Part shown: one piece after another, positions 48,368-57,604 of the stretch
How the letters are laid out: every line of letters starts with the position of its first letter
Position numbering within the stretch: position 1 is the stretch's first letter
Assembly (NCBI GenBank): GCA_035517695.1
Contig: DATIYI010000041.1
Coordinates: 1 to 64,000, forward strand
DNA: 64,000 nucleotides
DNA from: DATFVJ01 sp035517695
Lineage (GTDB): Bacteria > Actinomycetota > Actinomycetes > Streptosporangiales > Streptosporangiaceae
Direction: 5' to 3'
Made by a program: the position numbers and the translations under genes
The notes under the pieces: model-generated
The model's input: the letters and a program-made list of their open reading frames with translations, nothing else
Told to the model about the DNA's origin: nothing
The model's database searches: none

Positions 48368-48781
48368 ATGACTGGACTGCCGCGCCAGCTGACTGTCCTG
48401 GCACTCGCCGCGGCCCGGGCGATCATCCGGCTGATGTCGGTGCTGATCGGCCTGCTTGGCCAGCACGACGCCGTCGGGCTGGCGAGCGGCCTGGTGCTGT
48501 TGGTGATCATCGGCGTCGTCGTGCGTTACACCGCCGTCGTGCTCGCCGTGGCACTGGTACTCACATTGCTTGCCTCGTCCCCGATCTGGCGTGCCGGGGC
48601 CCGTGCGACTCAGGGCCCCTGCAGCGTCTCGGCGTCGCAGCAACCCCAGTCGCAGCAACCCCAGTCGCAGCAACCCCAGTCGCAACAATCCCAGGGGCGC
48701 GGCACCGGGTGCATCGTCACCAGCAACCTCACTCACCATCTTCAAAGCGCCACCAGACAGCCTGCGGCACGCCCTTCCTAG
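48368..48781 (+). CDS. Hypothetical small membrane protein with QQPQS repeats
   Basis: 137 residues from ATG 48368, with GGAGG about 12 bases upstream. Two hydrophobic segments (about residues 18-35 and 36-68; VGLASGLVLLVIIGVVVRYT, VVLAVALVLTLLASSP) suggest a membrane anchor. They are followed by an in-frame 15-bp tandem repeat encoding QQPQS about four times (48638-48694). The tail is not family-like. I do not recognise the protein; the membrane part looks genuine but the C-terminus may be recent. Confidence 0.4.
   Translation: MTGLPRQLTVLALAAARAIIRLMSVLIGLLGQHDAVGLASGLVLLVIIGVVVRYTAVVLAVALVLTLLASSPIWRAGARATQGPCSVSASQQPQSQQPQSQQPQSQQSQGRGTGCIVTSNLTHHLQSATRQPAARPS
48638..48694. repeat. 15-bp in-frame tandem repeat x about 4
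   Basis: CAGCAACCCCAGTCG is repeated three times and a fourth copy is diverged. It codes for QQPQS units in the small membrane protein. Confidence 0.85.
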
Positions 48782-48895
48782 AGAAAAGCCGCGGCCGATC
48801 GCGTGAACCTGGTCGGCCAGCGTGGTGCGGCTGGGGGACTGGCTGATCCCGGCGCGGGCTTGCGCGCGGACGGTACCCGCGGGTAGGCCGGGTGA

Positions 48896-49900
48896 GTGAG
48901 CGTTGAAGCCGGGATGATGCACCAGGAGCTGGTGCCGCTGCCTGCCTTGGTGAGGCCGATGCTTGCCACGGCGGGCAGCCTGCCGCGCAGCGACGAGGGC
49001 TGGGCTTTCGAGATGAAGTGGGACGGACAGCGCGCCTGCGCGTATGTCGAGGGCGGCAGGCTGATCCGGCTGCTTTCTCGCACCGGCCGTGATATTGCCG
49101 CGGCCTACCCGGAACTTGGCGGGCTCGGATCGGCGGCCGCGGGGCGGCAGATGTTGCTTGACGGCGAGATCGTCGGCTTCGATGGCGGCCGCCCGAGCTT
49201 CGAGGCGTTGCAGCAGCGCATGCACGTCGCTTCTGCCGCTCATGCCGCTCGGCTTTCCAGGCAAGTGCCGGTCGCGTACCTGGTGTTCGACCTGCTGCAT
49301 CTGGACGGACGGCCGCTGCTCGACGCGCCGTACGCACGCCGGCGCGACCTGCTCGACAGCCTTGGCCTGGCTGGCCGGTACTGGCAGACCCCGCCCGCGT
49401 TCACCGACGCGGCCGGCGCGGACGTGCTGGCGGCTGCGGTAGGCCAGTGCCTGGAAGGCGTCGTCGCCAAGCGGCTCGAATCGCCCTACCGTCCTGGCGC
49501 GCGCTCCGCCGACTGGCGCAAGATCAAGCACGTGCGCAGGCAGGAGGTCGTCATCGGCGGCATCAATCCAGGCGAGGGCGGTCGCGCCGGGCAGATCGGA
49601 TCGTTGCTCGTCGGCGTCCAGACCGACGTTGGGCTAGCCTATGCCGGCCGGGTGGGGACCGGGTTCAGCCAGCAGACCCTGCGCGTGCTCGAGCAGAGAC
49701 TGGCTCCACTGGCACGGGCAGCATCGCCGTTCGCCACCCCGGTACCCGCGGCGCAGGCCCGCGGCGCCATCTGGGTGGAGCCGCTCCTGGTGGCCGAGGT
49801 GGTATTCGCTGGCTGGACCAATGCGGGGCGGATGCGCGCTCCCTCTTACCAGGGGCTGCGAAACGACAAGGATCCGGCTGAGGTCATCCGCGAGTTATAG
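48896..49900 (+). CDS. ATP-dependent DNA ligase (LigC/LigD-ligase type)
   Basis: 334 residues; start GTG 48896 or an ATG at residues 7-8. The adenylation motif I is EMKWDGQRACAY (nucleophile lysine near 41). Motif III is YLVFDLLHLDG, motif IV EGVVAKRLESPY, and motif V WRKIKHVRRQE. The C-terminal OB-fold domain has GRVGTGFSQQTLRVLEQRL. These ligases seal breaks in non-homologous end joining together with Ku and a LigD polymerase. A separate LigD-type polymerase is encoded 1.3 kb downstream on the other strand; Ku is not in the window. Confidence 0.92.
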   Translation: MSVEAGMMHQELVPLPALVRPMLATAGSLPRSDEGWAFEMKWDGQRACAYVEGGRLIRLLSRTGRDIAAAYPELGGLGSAAAGRQMLLDGEIVGFDGGRPSFEALQQRMHVASAAHAARLSRQVPVAYLVFDLLHLDGRPLLDAPYARRRDLLDSLGLAGRYWQTPPAFTDAAGADVLAAAVGQCLEGVVAKRLESPYRPGARSADWRKIKHVRRQEVVIGGINPGEGGRAGQIGSLLVGVQTDVGLAYAGRVGTGFSQQTLRVLEQRLAPLARAASPFATPVPAAQARGAIWVEPLLVAEVVFAGWTNAGRMRAPSYQGLRNDKDPAEVIREL

Positions 49901-49941
49901 GCGGGGCGCGGCCGCCTCCGAGCCGATCTTCCAACTGGCGC

Positions 49942-51069
49942 ATGCGAGGGGTTACCCGATGCCGCACCCGGGCTAGCTCACGCCTGAAGGCAATAACACG
50001 CGTTTCGGCGGTGGCCGGGTACAACGGTGGAGTGGAAAGCGGTGGGGTGGAAATAGCGCGGGTGGCAGACGAGCTTTACGGGCTACCGCCCGCCGAGTTC
50101 ACGGCGTCCAGGGACGAGCGCGCGCGCCTGGCACGGGCCGAAGGTGAGAAAGACCTCAGCGAAGCGATCAAGAAACTGCGCCGCCCGACAGCGAGTGCCG
50201 CGCTCGTGAACAGGCTCGTCCGCGAGGCCGGTGACCAGGTCGACCGCCTGCTTGACCTGGGGGAGTCGATGCGCGAGGCGCAGCAGGCCATGGCGGGGGG
50301 CCGGCTGCGCGACCTGTCGGCGCAGCGGCGTCCAGCGATCCAGGCGCTCGCTCAGCAGGCAAGGCAGCTTGCGGCACGGGCGGGCAGGCCGGTCAGCGAT
50401 CAAGTCGAGCGTGAAGTCGAGGCCACGCTCGAGGCGGCGCTTGCCGACCCTGGCGCGGCCGAGGCGGTCCGCTCGGGCCGACTGACCGCTGGCCTCCGCT
50501 ATGCCGGTTTCGGCGGCGTCGACGTGGCCGACGCCGTGGCCGTCCCCGCCGCGCCCGCGCAGCGGACCGGGCGGCGGGACGCCGGTGCGTCGCGGGATCG
50601 CCCGGTGGCGCGGGAAAAGCCGGAGGCGCCGGGCCGCCAGGAGCGCGAGCCAGCACCCCCGGCGTGGGGTGCACGCAAGGACGGGGCAGTGACGGGGCAG
50701 CGCGAGGACGGAGGGTCGGCGCGGCGGCGGCGCGAGGTGGAGGCGGCGGAGCAGGACGTGCGCGATGCGGCAGAGGTGGCCAGGGATGCCGCCGCCGCGC
50801 TCGACGATGCATCGCGGCGAGTCACCGAGGCGAGCGAGGCACGTCAGGCTGCGGAGCGTCAGATCGAGGACCTGGAAAAGCAGCTCGAACGAGCGCAAAC
50901 CCGGGAAGCGGAGGCCGCACGCACTCTGCGCGATGCCAGGCGCAGCCGCGACGCGGCTGCTCGCGCCGCCGACACGGCCGAACGCCTCCTCGGCCGGTTC
51001 AGGGCGAAACTCGAGGCAGCACGGAAGGCTTCCCCACGCCCGCCCGCTCCACCAGATCCTGGTGCCTGA
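49942..51069 (+). CDS. Coiled-coil protein of unknown function
   Basis: Up to 375 residues; the true start is probably GTG 50032 or 50047, since the first 30 residues are not protein-like. Core VADELYGLPPAEFTASRDER, then KDLSEAIKKLRRPTASAALV, forms a conserved-looking N-terminal domain. From about 265 a long alanine/glutamate/arginine coiled coil follows (RREVEAAEQDVRDAAEVARD, RQIEDLEKQLERAQTREAEA), ending in a proline tail. The LPPxEFxxxRDE...LRRPTxxAxLVNRL layout is, as far as I recall, seen in other actinobacteria, usually unassigned. It lies between the ligase and the LigD polymerase, so a role in DNA repair is possible but only inferred. Confidence 0.75.
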   Translation: MRGVTRCRTRASSRLKAITRVSAVAGYNGGVESGGVEIARVADELYGLPPAEFTASRDERARLARAEGEKDLSEAIKKLRRPTASAALVNRLVREAGDQVDRLLDLGESMREAQQAMAGGRLRDLSAQRRPAIQALAQQARQLAARAGRPVSDQVEREVEATLEAALADPGAAEAVRSGRLTAGLRYAGFGGVDVADAVAVPAAPAQRTGRRDAGASRDRPVAREKPEAPGRQEREPAPPAWGARKDGAVTGQREDGGSARRRREVEAAEQDVRDAAEVARDAAAALDDASRRVTEASEARQAAERQIEDLEKQLERAQTREAEAARTLRDARRSRDAAARAADTAERLLGRFRAKLEAARKASPRPPAPPDPGA

Positions 51070-51216
51070 TCCGCGAATAGCACGGACTGTCAACGTGCAC
51101 CATTGAGCCTGCTCCAAGCTCGTCTGACCGTGGATGTACTGTCACTGGTCGCATGCGACCCGCGATGGCACATTCAGGGTCAGCGGTGGCAGGGGGGCGG
51201 GCGTCCGGCAGGGCGC

Positions 51217-52119
51217 TCAGGCGGGTTCGGGCGTGATCAGCGGCGACAGCAGGTCGCCGTGGCGGTCGACCCGGTCAAGGACGGCGTCACTGGTGAACGT
51301 CAGATCATCGGGCTGCCGGCACGCGGCGACCTCGTCCCAGCTGACCGGCGTGGACACGGTGGGCTGGCTCATGGCCCGCAGCGAATAAGGCGCGACGGTG
51401 GTCTTAGCGGCGTTGTTCTGGCTCCAGTCGATGAGCACCTTGCCGGCGCGCAGCGCCTTGGTCATCCGGGACACGACCACGTCCGGGTGGGCCTGCTCGA
51501 GGTGCTCGGCGAGGGCGCGCGCCAGCTCGCTCGCCTGCTCGGAGGTCATACCGGACAAGGCGGCGTACAACTGCATGCCCTTTCCTCCTGAGGTCTTGGC
51601 CAGCGGGCGCAGCCCGACTTGTTCGAGCAGCGGCCGCAGCAGCAGCGCCACACGGCAGCAGTCGGCGAGGTTCGCGGGCGCACCCGGGTCGAGGTCGAAG
51701 ACCAGCAAGTCGGGTTCTGCGATGCGCGGCAGCCGCCACATCGGGGTGTGGATCTCCAGGTCGGCGAGGTTGGCCGCCCATATCAGGGTCGGCAGGTCGC
51801 CGGCCACGACGTACTCCACAGTGTCTCGTGTCTTGGTTGAGCCTGGCGACGAGATCCGCTCCGTCGGCACCCAGGGCGGCCGGTGCCGCGGAGCGTTCTT
51901 CTCATAGAAGTAGGCGCCGCGCACCCCGTCCGGATACCGCTTGAGCGTCAGCGGCCGTCCGGCGATGTGCGGCAACAGCACCCGGGCGACGCGCCGGTAG
52001 TAGTCGATCACCTGGCCCTTGGTGAAGCCGGTCTCGGGATAGAGCACCTTGTCCAGGTTGGTCAGCGTCAGCGTGCGGCCCTCGACCTCGACCGCCAGCT
52101 TCTGCGTATCAGGGCTCAC
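51217..52119 (-). CDS. ligD: LigD-type polymerase domain protein (NHEJ primase-polymerase)
   Basis: 300 residues, a stand-alone archaeo-eukaryotic primase-type polymerase. LTNLDKVLYPETGFTKGQVI and YPDGVRGAYFYEKNAPRHRP open the domain. The two catalytic aspartates are in PDLLVFDLDPG, with KTSGGKGMQLYAAL and ALRAGKVLIDWSQNNAAKTT completing the active site. Such enzymes fill gaps and add nucleotides at broken ends before ligation. In mycobacteria the domain is fused to ligase and nuclease in LigD; here it is separate. It is convergent with the coiled-coil gene. Confidence 0.92.
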   Translation of the reverse strand: MSPDTQKLAVEVEGRTLTLTNLDKVLYPETGFTKGQVIDYYRRVARVLLPHIAGRPLTLKRYPDGVRGAYFYEKNAPRHRPPWVPTERISSPGSTKTRDTVEYVVAGDLPTLIWAANLADLEIHTPMWRLPRIAEPDLLVFDLDPGAPANLADCCRVALLLRPLLEQVGLRPLAKTSGGKGMQLYAALSGMTSEQASELARALAEHLEQAHPDVVVSRMTKALRAGKVLIDWSQNNAAKTTVAPYSLRAMSQPTVSTPVSWDEVAACRQPDDLTFTSDAVLDRVDRHGDLLSPLITPEPA

Positions 52120-52564
52120 GCGACCTCCGCCAGCTTAGGCCCGATCCCGTGACCTGCTTCATAGACCATGTCCCTATCCTGCACGACCTCGGCATCCCGC
52201 ACGATCGCGGCGCAGTGCGGGCGCCGCCCGTCACTCGGGTGCCACCTGGCGCAGCCGTTCAGGCTAAATCAACACCGCGGGCCGCGCGTCCCGGGTCACG
52301 TGGCCGGCTGAGGTCGGCCGTGTCGCGGCGCGGCCGCGTGCTCGGCCGTCAGCGGCTGCGCGATGTCCTCCAGGCTCCCGGCGCTCAGCCTTGACCCCGA
52401 GGAATATCTCGGCGAGCCTCGCCAGGTCATCAGCGCCGCGCCGATCGAAACGCGAGCGCGGTGTCCGACGGCTGCCCCGTGCTGACCAGTTTCGAGCCAC
52501 GCCGAGGCCGAAACACACCCGCCCGCCGGCCCCTCCCGGTCAGGGCCGGGCTAGGGAGGCGAGG
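52120..52564. other. Gap with no supported gene
   Basis: About 445 bases between the polymerase and the DinB-fold gene. One minus-strand frame contains DDLARLAEIFLGVKAER, which has helix-like character, but there is no start signal or family. I call no gene. Confidence 0.35.
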
Positions 52565-53080
52565 TCAGGGGACCAGGCGCTCGGCGAGGCCGAGGAGGTA
52601 GGCCGCCTGCCCCACGTGCTGTAGGTCGTCGGAGACGACGCTGACCAGCCGCACGCCGAGCGTGACCGGCGGATGCCAGGACGAGTCCACGATGCGGCCC
52701 AGATCGGCGTCGGCAAGGCCCCGCACGTACCTGATCGTCTCCTCGTAGACCGCGTCGTGGTACCCGGCGAGCAGCTCGCCCGATTCCACCTGGACCGCGC
52801 CGACCTGGTCGGATCCGTGCCCATAGCCCGTGTCCGCGGGGTCGAGCGGCAAGCCGAACCGCTCGAACCAGCCTTTCGCCGTCCAAACCTGCGCGGTCCC
52901 CGCGACGCCGGCGATATGGTCGTCCTGGATCCGGGTCAGGTGCCAGACCAGCCAGGTGATCGAATTCGCCGCATCGTCCGGGCGGTAGGACAGCTCGCTC
53001 GGCTTGCGGAGTTCGACCACCTCATGGACGGCGCTACGGATTCTGCCGAATGCGTCGACAAGCACGTCAGCGGCGGTCAT
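52565..53080 (-). CDS. DinB/mycothiol-transferase-fold protein (DUF664-like)
   Basis: 171 residues from the ATG at 53080 (MTAADVLVDAF), preceded by GGGGG about 9 bases upstream. It is a four-helix bundle. ITWLVWHLTRIQDDHIAGVA supplies the first histidine of the metal triad, and VSVVSDDLQHVGQAAYLLGL supplies the last, as in mycothiol-dependent DinB proteins of actinobacteria. Members often detoxify or process electrophiles with mycothiol; the substrate is unknown. Confidence 0.85.
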   Translation of the reverse strand: MTAADVLVDAFGRIRSAVHEVVELRKPSELSYRPDDAANSITWLVWHLTRIQDDHIAGVAGTAQVWTAKGWFERFGLPLDPADTGYGHGSDQVGAVQVESGELLAGYHDAVYEETIRYVRGLADADLGRIVDSSWHPPVTLGVRLVSVVSDDLQHVGQAAYLLGLAERLVP

Positions 53081-54007
53081 GCGGAGGGCCCCCTTCACGT
53101 AGGTGCGAAGCGACACTCAACATCGTCCCACGTGCCCCTTTCGCGCGGCGTCCGGGTCCGGGAGTGGATCACAAAACCGGCAGCGGGTATGGCGCGTCGG
53201 CAAGTACAGAGGTGACTCGAATCACCGGGCGACGGGCAGACGGTCATGACAATCGACCATGCGCACCTGCCGCCGGACCAGGCCAGCGACCACCAGGGCG
53301 GATGGACGCGAATCGCCGGGCAGTTGAGCCGCCGGCTCGAGACTCCGGCGGCCGCCCCCGGAGTCCTGACGCTGGCTGGCACGGTAGGGGCGCAGCCCCC
53401 GACGCGGACGTGCGCGGGCGAAACCTTGCCGTGGACGCGGACCGGCGCGCGCAGTCAGGTCACGCCACAGAACTGGGTGACCGGCGAGGTGGACCAGGAC
53501 GCCGGCGGCTGGCCAGTTCCGTGGCTGGTGGCGCCTGATGCCTGAGGCCTGATAGCTGAGCGTGATGCCCGATATCTGATCCCGCGCCCCTATAAACAGT
53601 AACCCTGTGCGTTTGTACAGCGACCTGAAGTGGTCAATTCTGTGGTGGATTTCCGCACCGGAACCGCTTGAGTGGCTTAAAGCAATCGGCCAGGCGGTCT
53701 GGCGAGAATTCCAGTCGTGGCAGGAACCGTAACGAAGCTTAAATCGCTCGAATGTGGCCGCTTCGCGCCGCGGCGGCCAGCGATCAGAGCGTGGCTATTG
53801 ACTCCGTGCTGGCTCTCGTGTTGGCCCGAACGCCCGCCTGGCAACGCCGCCTGGCAGCGTCGGCTGGCCACGCGAACCCACGGCCCGGCTACCTGCGCCT
53901 CCTGCAGGCCGGCTGAATTTCGGCGTCGTCGCCGCGGGCCGCGCAGGCGGTACGGGAGAAGGCTCTTGACGGCGCCGCGCCACGGAGTAACAATGAGCCG
54001 GTCCGAC
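53081..54007. other. Long intergenic region
   Basis: About 0.9 kb before the lacI operator. A 99-codon plus-strand frame at 53246-53545 has no convincing motif or start signal. An AT-richer patch at 53580-53660 (CCCCTATAAACAGTAACCCTG) may hold a promoter or decayed sequence. No other gene is supported. Confidence 0.35.
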
Positions 54008-54023
54008 TTGGAATCGGTTCCAA
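54008..54023 (+). promoter_or_regulatory. LacI-type operator
   Basis: TTGGAATCGGTTCCAA: 6-base inverted half-sites TTGGAA/TTCCAA around a CG-containing centre, the form usual for LacI/GalR regulators. It is 31 bases upstream of the lacI start, so the regulator probably controls its own operon, including the importer genes. Confidence 0.65.
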
Positions 54024-54054
54024 TTAGGCCGGTTCCCGTATAAGAGGCGTGCGC

Positions 54055-55245
54055 ATGGCCACTTCGCGCCGAGCGACAATCGCGGACGTAGCCGCGCAGG
54101 CTGGCGTGGGTGTGGGCACGGTTTCGCGTGTTCTCAACGGGGGACCGAACGTCAGGGAAGCGACGCGCAGGAAGGTCCTTGAGGTCATGGGCCGCCTGGG
54201 TTACCGGCCAAGCCATTTGGCGGCGGCGTTGTCCCGTGGGTCGCCACACACCGTGGCCATCGTGGTGCCGTATCTGACCCGGCCGTCGGTGGTGACCAGG
54301 CTCGCTGGCGCGTTGACGGTGTTCGACGAGCATGGCTACGACACGATCGTGTGCAACGTCGAGACGCCGCAGCAGCGGGACAGGCACCTGCAGGCACTTG
54401 TCGCCACGCATCGCGCGGACGGGGTCGTAGTGGTGTCACTTCCGCTGGCCAAACGGCACCTGGTCTGCTTCGAGGAGGCCAGGGTGCCGCTGGTGATGGT
54501 CGACGTCGAGGCGTCCGGCGTGCCGCGTACGGTCATCGACGACGTTCTCGGCGGCCGCATGGCCACCGAGCACTTGCTGTCCCTGGGCCATCGGCGGATC
54601 GGGTTTGTCGGCGACGCGGTTGCCCGCCGCGCCGAATCTGAGCTGACGTTCTTCTCCTCGCGGCGGCGGCTTGACGGGTATCGCCGTGCGCTGCGCGCGG
54701 CGGGAGTCACGTACGACGCTGCCCTGGTGAAGTGCGGCGCACACAGCGCGGCGGTGGCGGCAGAACAGGCGGCCCAGATGCTGGCGCTGCGCACGCCACC
54801 ATCGGCGATCTTCGCGGCTTCTGACACCCAGGCGATCGGTGTGCTGACAGCGGCCGCCCGGTCCGGGCACTCCGTGCCCGACCAGCTGTCTGTGATCGGA
54901 TTCGACGATATCCGGGCCGCCGCGCTGCACGGCCTGAGCACGGTCCGCCAGCCGCTTGAGCGTAGCGGCGCCGAGGGCGCGGGCCGGCTGTGCATCATGC
55001 TTGCGGGGCAACCGGTGCGGCCGATGCGGCAGGAGCTCCCGCTCGAGATTGTGCGCCGTTCGAGCTCGGCGAGGTGGCGGCAGCCCATCGTGACCTCGGC
55101 AGCCCGGGCGTGCCGGCCGGGCGGACGCACCCGCCAGCCGGGTAGCGGTGGTCTCGCCGGCATGTCCGCCGCGATTACCCAGCAGGTTCTGGGCGGGAGA
55201 GCAGACGGTTACCGGCCGTCCGATAGTGCGTTGGAGGCAAGATGA
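54055..55245 (+). CDS. LacI family transcriptional regulator
   Basis: 396 residues from the ATG at 54055, with GAGG 7 bases upstream; GTG 54049 is an alternative. The DNA-binding region is ATIADVAAQAGVGVGTVSRV, with the hinge helix RLGYRPSHLAAALSRG. The periplasmic-binding-like ligand domain runs from about 60 to 330 (VIGFDDIRAAALHGLSTVRQ). The last 65 residues are not family-like. It is likely the sugar-responsive repressor of the lpqY-sugABC genes: its stop overlaps the lpqY start as ATGA and an operator-like palindrome stands in front of it. Trehalose or a related disaccharide is the likely inducer by context. Confidence 0.93.
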   Translation: MATSRRATIADVAAQAGVGVGTVSRVLNGGPNVREATRRKVLEVMGRLGYRPSHLAAALSRGSPHTVAIVVPYLTRPSVVTRLAGALTVFDEHGYDTIVCNVETPQQRDRHLQALVATHRADGVVVVSLPLAKRHLVCFEEARVPLVMVDVEASGVPRTVIDDVLGGRMATEHLLSLGHRRIGFVGDAVARRAESELTFFSSRRRLDGYRRALRAAGVTYDAALVKCGAHSAAVAAEQAAQMLALRTPPSAIFAASDTQAIGVLTAAARSGHSVPDQLSVIGFDDIRAAALHGLSTVRQPLERSGAEGAGRLCIMLAGQPVRPMRQELPLEIVRRSSSARWRQPIVTSAARACRPGGRTRQPGSGGLAGMSAAITQQVLGGRADGYRPSDSALEAR

Positions 55246-56600
55246 TGGCTGACGGCGGTCAAGAATCCACCTCCCGGCGGCGTGGTCGGGCGCGAGCGGT
55301 GTCCCGATCTGGTCCGGGTTTCCAGAGATCCGGTTCCCGCTTCCGCGGTTTCTGCGCATTGATTGCCGGCGCCGCGCTCGTATCCTCGGCGCTGGCAGCC
55401 TGCGGCAGCAGCAGCGCCAGCTCCGCGCCGGTGACGCTGAGCTTCTACCAGTTCCCCGACGTTTCCGGTGCGACCAACACCGAGATCAAAAACTGCGACG
55501 CGCAGAGCGGCGGCAAGTACACGATTTCCTACCAGGTGCTGCCCGCCGCATCGGACAGCCAGCGCCTGCAGCTCGTCCGGCGGCTGGCTGCGCATGATTC
55601 GACAATCGACATCATGGCCCTCGACGTCACCTGGGAGGCCGAGTTCGCCGAGGCCGGCTGGATACAGCCGTTGACAGGAAGTTACCGGCGGCAGGTCGTT
55701 AACGGGACGCTCGCGCCGGCCCTGGACACAGCGATCTGGAGGGGAAAGCTCTACGCGGCACCGGACAACACCAACACCCAGCTGCTGTGGTACCGCTCCG
55801 ACCTCGTGCCCAATCCGCCTACGACGTGGACCCAGATGATCGCCGACGCGGAGCAGCTGAAGAAGGAGGGCAAGCCGCACTACATCGAGATCCAGGGCGC
55901 ACAATACGAGGGCGCGACCGTTTGGTTCAACACGATGGTGGCCAGCTCCGGTGGCACCATCCTGAATCCAACGGCGACCAAGGTCACGCTCGGCGCGCCC
56001 GCCGTGCAGGCGTTGTCGGCCATGAAGCAGCTCGCCACCTCGGCCGGCGCTGACCCGTCACTGCCCGTGCAGATGGAGAACGACAACCGGCTGGCGATGG
56101 AGGCGGGCACGGCCGCGTTCGAGCTGAACTACCCGTTTGTGTATCCGTCCATGAAGTCCGACGACCCGAAGATGTTGAAGGTCTTCAAGTGGGCGCTTTA
56201 CCCGGAGATCACCCCCGGCGTGCCTGCCAAGGTGACGATCGGCGGCGTCGACCTCGCCGTGAGCGCGTACTCGCAGCACAAGGCGCTCGCCTTGCAGGCC
56301 GCGCTGTGCCTGCGGGACAAGCAGAACCAGCTGATCGGCGCCACCGTCGGCGGCGTACCGCCCACGATCACCAGCCTGTACAGCGATCCGGCGATGTTCG
56401 CGGACTACCCGTTCCACGCCGACATCCTGCAGGCGCTTGAGCATGCGAGCGTGCGGCCGAAGACGCCCGTTTACCAGGTCGTGTCCATCGACATCTCGCA
56501 CCTCATCTCGCCGCCAGCCAACATCAACCCGGCGAGCACCGAGAAGCACATGACCAACCAGCTCAACAACGCCCTGCAATCGAAGGGCCTCGTGCCATGA
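55242..56600 (+). CDS. lpqY: Trehalose-type substrate-binding lipoprotein LpqY
   Basis: 452 residues; ATG with GGAGG 5 bases upstream. A basic start is followed by a hydrophobic stretch and lipobox ALAACGS (lipid-modified cysteine near 54). SDSQRLQLVRRLAAHDSTID, TNTQLLWYRSDLV, VWFNTMVASSGG and KVTIGGVDLAVSAYSQHK closely follow mycobacterial LpqY as I remember it. LpqY captures trehalose outside the membrane for SugABC. A somewhat different sugar cannot be excluded. Coupled to lacI (ATGA). Confidence 0.9.
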   Translation: MMADGGQESTSRRRGRARAVSRSGPGFQRSGSRFRGFCALIAGAALVSSALAACGSSSASSAPVTLSFYQFPDVSGATNTEIKNCDAQSGGKYTISYQVLPAASDSQRLQLVRRLAAHDSTIDIMALDVTWEAEFAEAGWIQPLTGSYRRQVVNGTLAPALDTAIWRGKLYAAPDNTNTQLLWYRSDLVPNPPTTWTQMIADAEQLKKEGKPHYIEIQGAQYEGATVWFNTMVASSGGTILNPTATKVTLGAPAVQALSAMKQLATSAGADPSLPVQMENDNRLAMEAGTAAFELNYPFVYPSMKSDDPKMLKVFKWALYPEITPGVPAKVTIGGVDLAVSAYSQHKALALQAALCLRDKQNQLIGATVGGVPPTITSLYSDPAMFADYPFHADILQALEHASVRPKTPVYQVVSIDISHLISPPANINPASTEKHMTNQLNNALQSKGLVP

Positions 56601-56649
56601 ACACCCGCGCGGCCGGTCCGGCCGCGGTCGCGAGAAAGGGTAGGGGCCG

Positions 56650-57597
56650 ATGAGCACTAACACGCAGACGGTCGCCGCCGAGGAGACCACGGCCAGAACC
56701 GGCAGGCATGGAAGGCAGCTGTCGGAAGGCGCGCGGGCCGAGCGCAGGCTCGGCTGGCTGCTGTGCGCCCCGGCAGTCATCGTGATGATCGCCGTTTGCG
56801 CCTACCCGATTGTCTACGCCATCTGGCTGTCGCTGCAGCGCTACAACCTGGAACTCCCCCAGGACGTCAAGTTCATCGGGCTGAGCAACTATGCCGCGGT
56901 GCTCAGCTCTCCGTACTGGTGGCAGGCGCTGTGGGTGACCGTGCTCATCACCGTTGTCTCGGTCACCGTCACCCTGGTGCTGGGCATGATGCTGGCCCTG
57001 GTTATGCACCGGACGCTGTTCGGCAGGGGCATGGTCCGCACGGCCGCGCTCATTCCCTACGGGATCGTCACGGTCGCCGCCGCCTACGGCTGGTATTACG
57101 CATGGACGCCAGGCCAGGGCTACCTGTCGGCGGCTTTCCACAACAGCGCGCCGCTGACCGAACAGTATAAGGCGATTGCCGTGATCATCCTGGCGGAGAT
57201 CTGGAAGACCACGCCGTTCATGGGGCTGCTGCTGCTGGCCGGGCTCTCCCTGGTGCCCGAGGACCTGCAAAAGGCCGCCAAGGTGGACGGCGCCACCGCC
57301 TGGCAGCGCTTCATGAAGATCACGGTACCGCTGATGAAGCCGGCGATCCTGGTGGCCCTGCTATTCCGGACGCTTGACTCGTTCCGGATATTCGACAACA
57401 TCTTCATCCTCACCCAGGGCAACAACGGCACGGAGTCGGTCTCGATCCTCGGCTGGGACAACCTGTTCAACGCGCTGAACCTGGGGATCGGGTCGACGAT
57501 CTCCATCCTGATCTTCATCTGCGTGGTGATCATCGCCTTTGTGTTCATCAAGGGCTTTGGCACCGCCGCCCCAGGCACCGACCTCGGAAAGAGGTGA
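56650..57597 (+). CDS. sugA: Sugar ABC transporter permease SugA
   Basis: 315 residues. Six transmembrane helices begin with GWLLCAPAVIVMIAVCAYPI; the cytoplasmic EAA loop that docks the ATPase is LQKAAKVDGATAWQRFMKIT, close to the E-A-A-x3-G consensus. It forms the membrane channel with SugB for the disaccharide delivered by LpqY. It starts 49 bases after lpqY with AGGGTAGGGG upstream. Confidence 0.92.
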   Translation: MSTNTQTVAAEETTARTGRHGRQLSEGARAERRLGWLLCAPAVIVMIAVCAYPIVYAIWLSLQRYNLELPQDVKFIGLSNYAAVLSSPYWWQALWVTVLITVVSVTVTLVLGMMLALVMHRTLFGRGMVRTAALIPYGIVTVAAAYGWYYAWTPGQGYLSAAFHNSAPLTEQYKAIAVIILAEIWKTTPFMGLLLLAGLSLVPEDLQKAAKVDGATAWQRFMKITVPLMKPAILVALLFRTLDSFRIFDNIFILTQGNNGTESVSILGWDNLFNALNLGIGSTISILIFICVVIIAFVFIKGFGTAAPGTDLGKR

Positions 57598-57604
57598 CCC
57601 GCTC

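Noticed and set aside
53246..53545. Plus-strand frame of 99 codons
   Set aside because: There is no good start signal or recognisable family; the sequence is proline/threonine-rich and low in hydrophobic residues.
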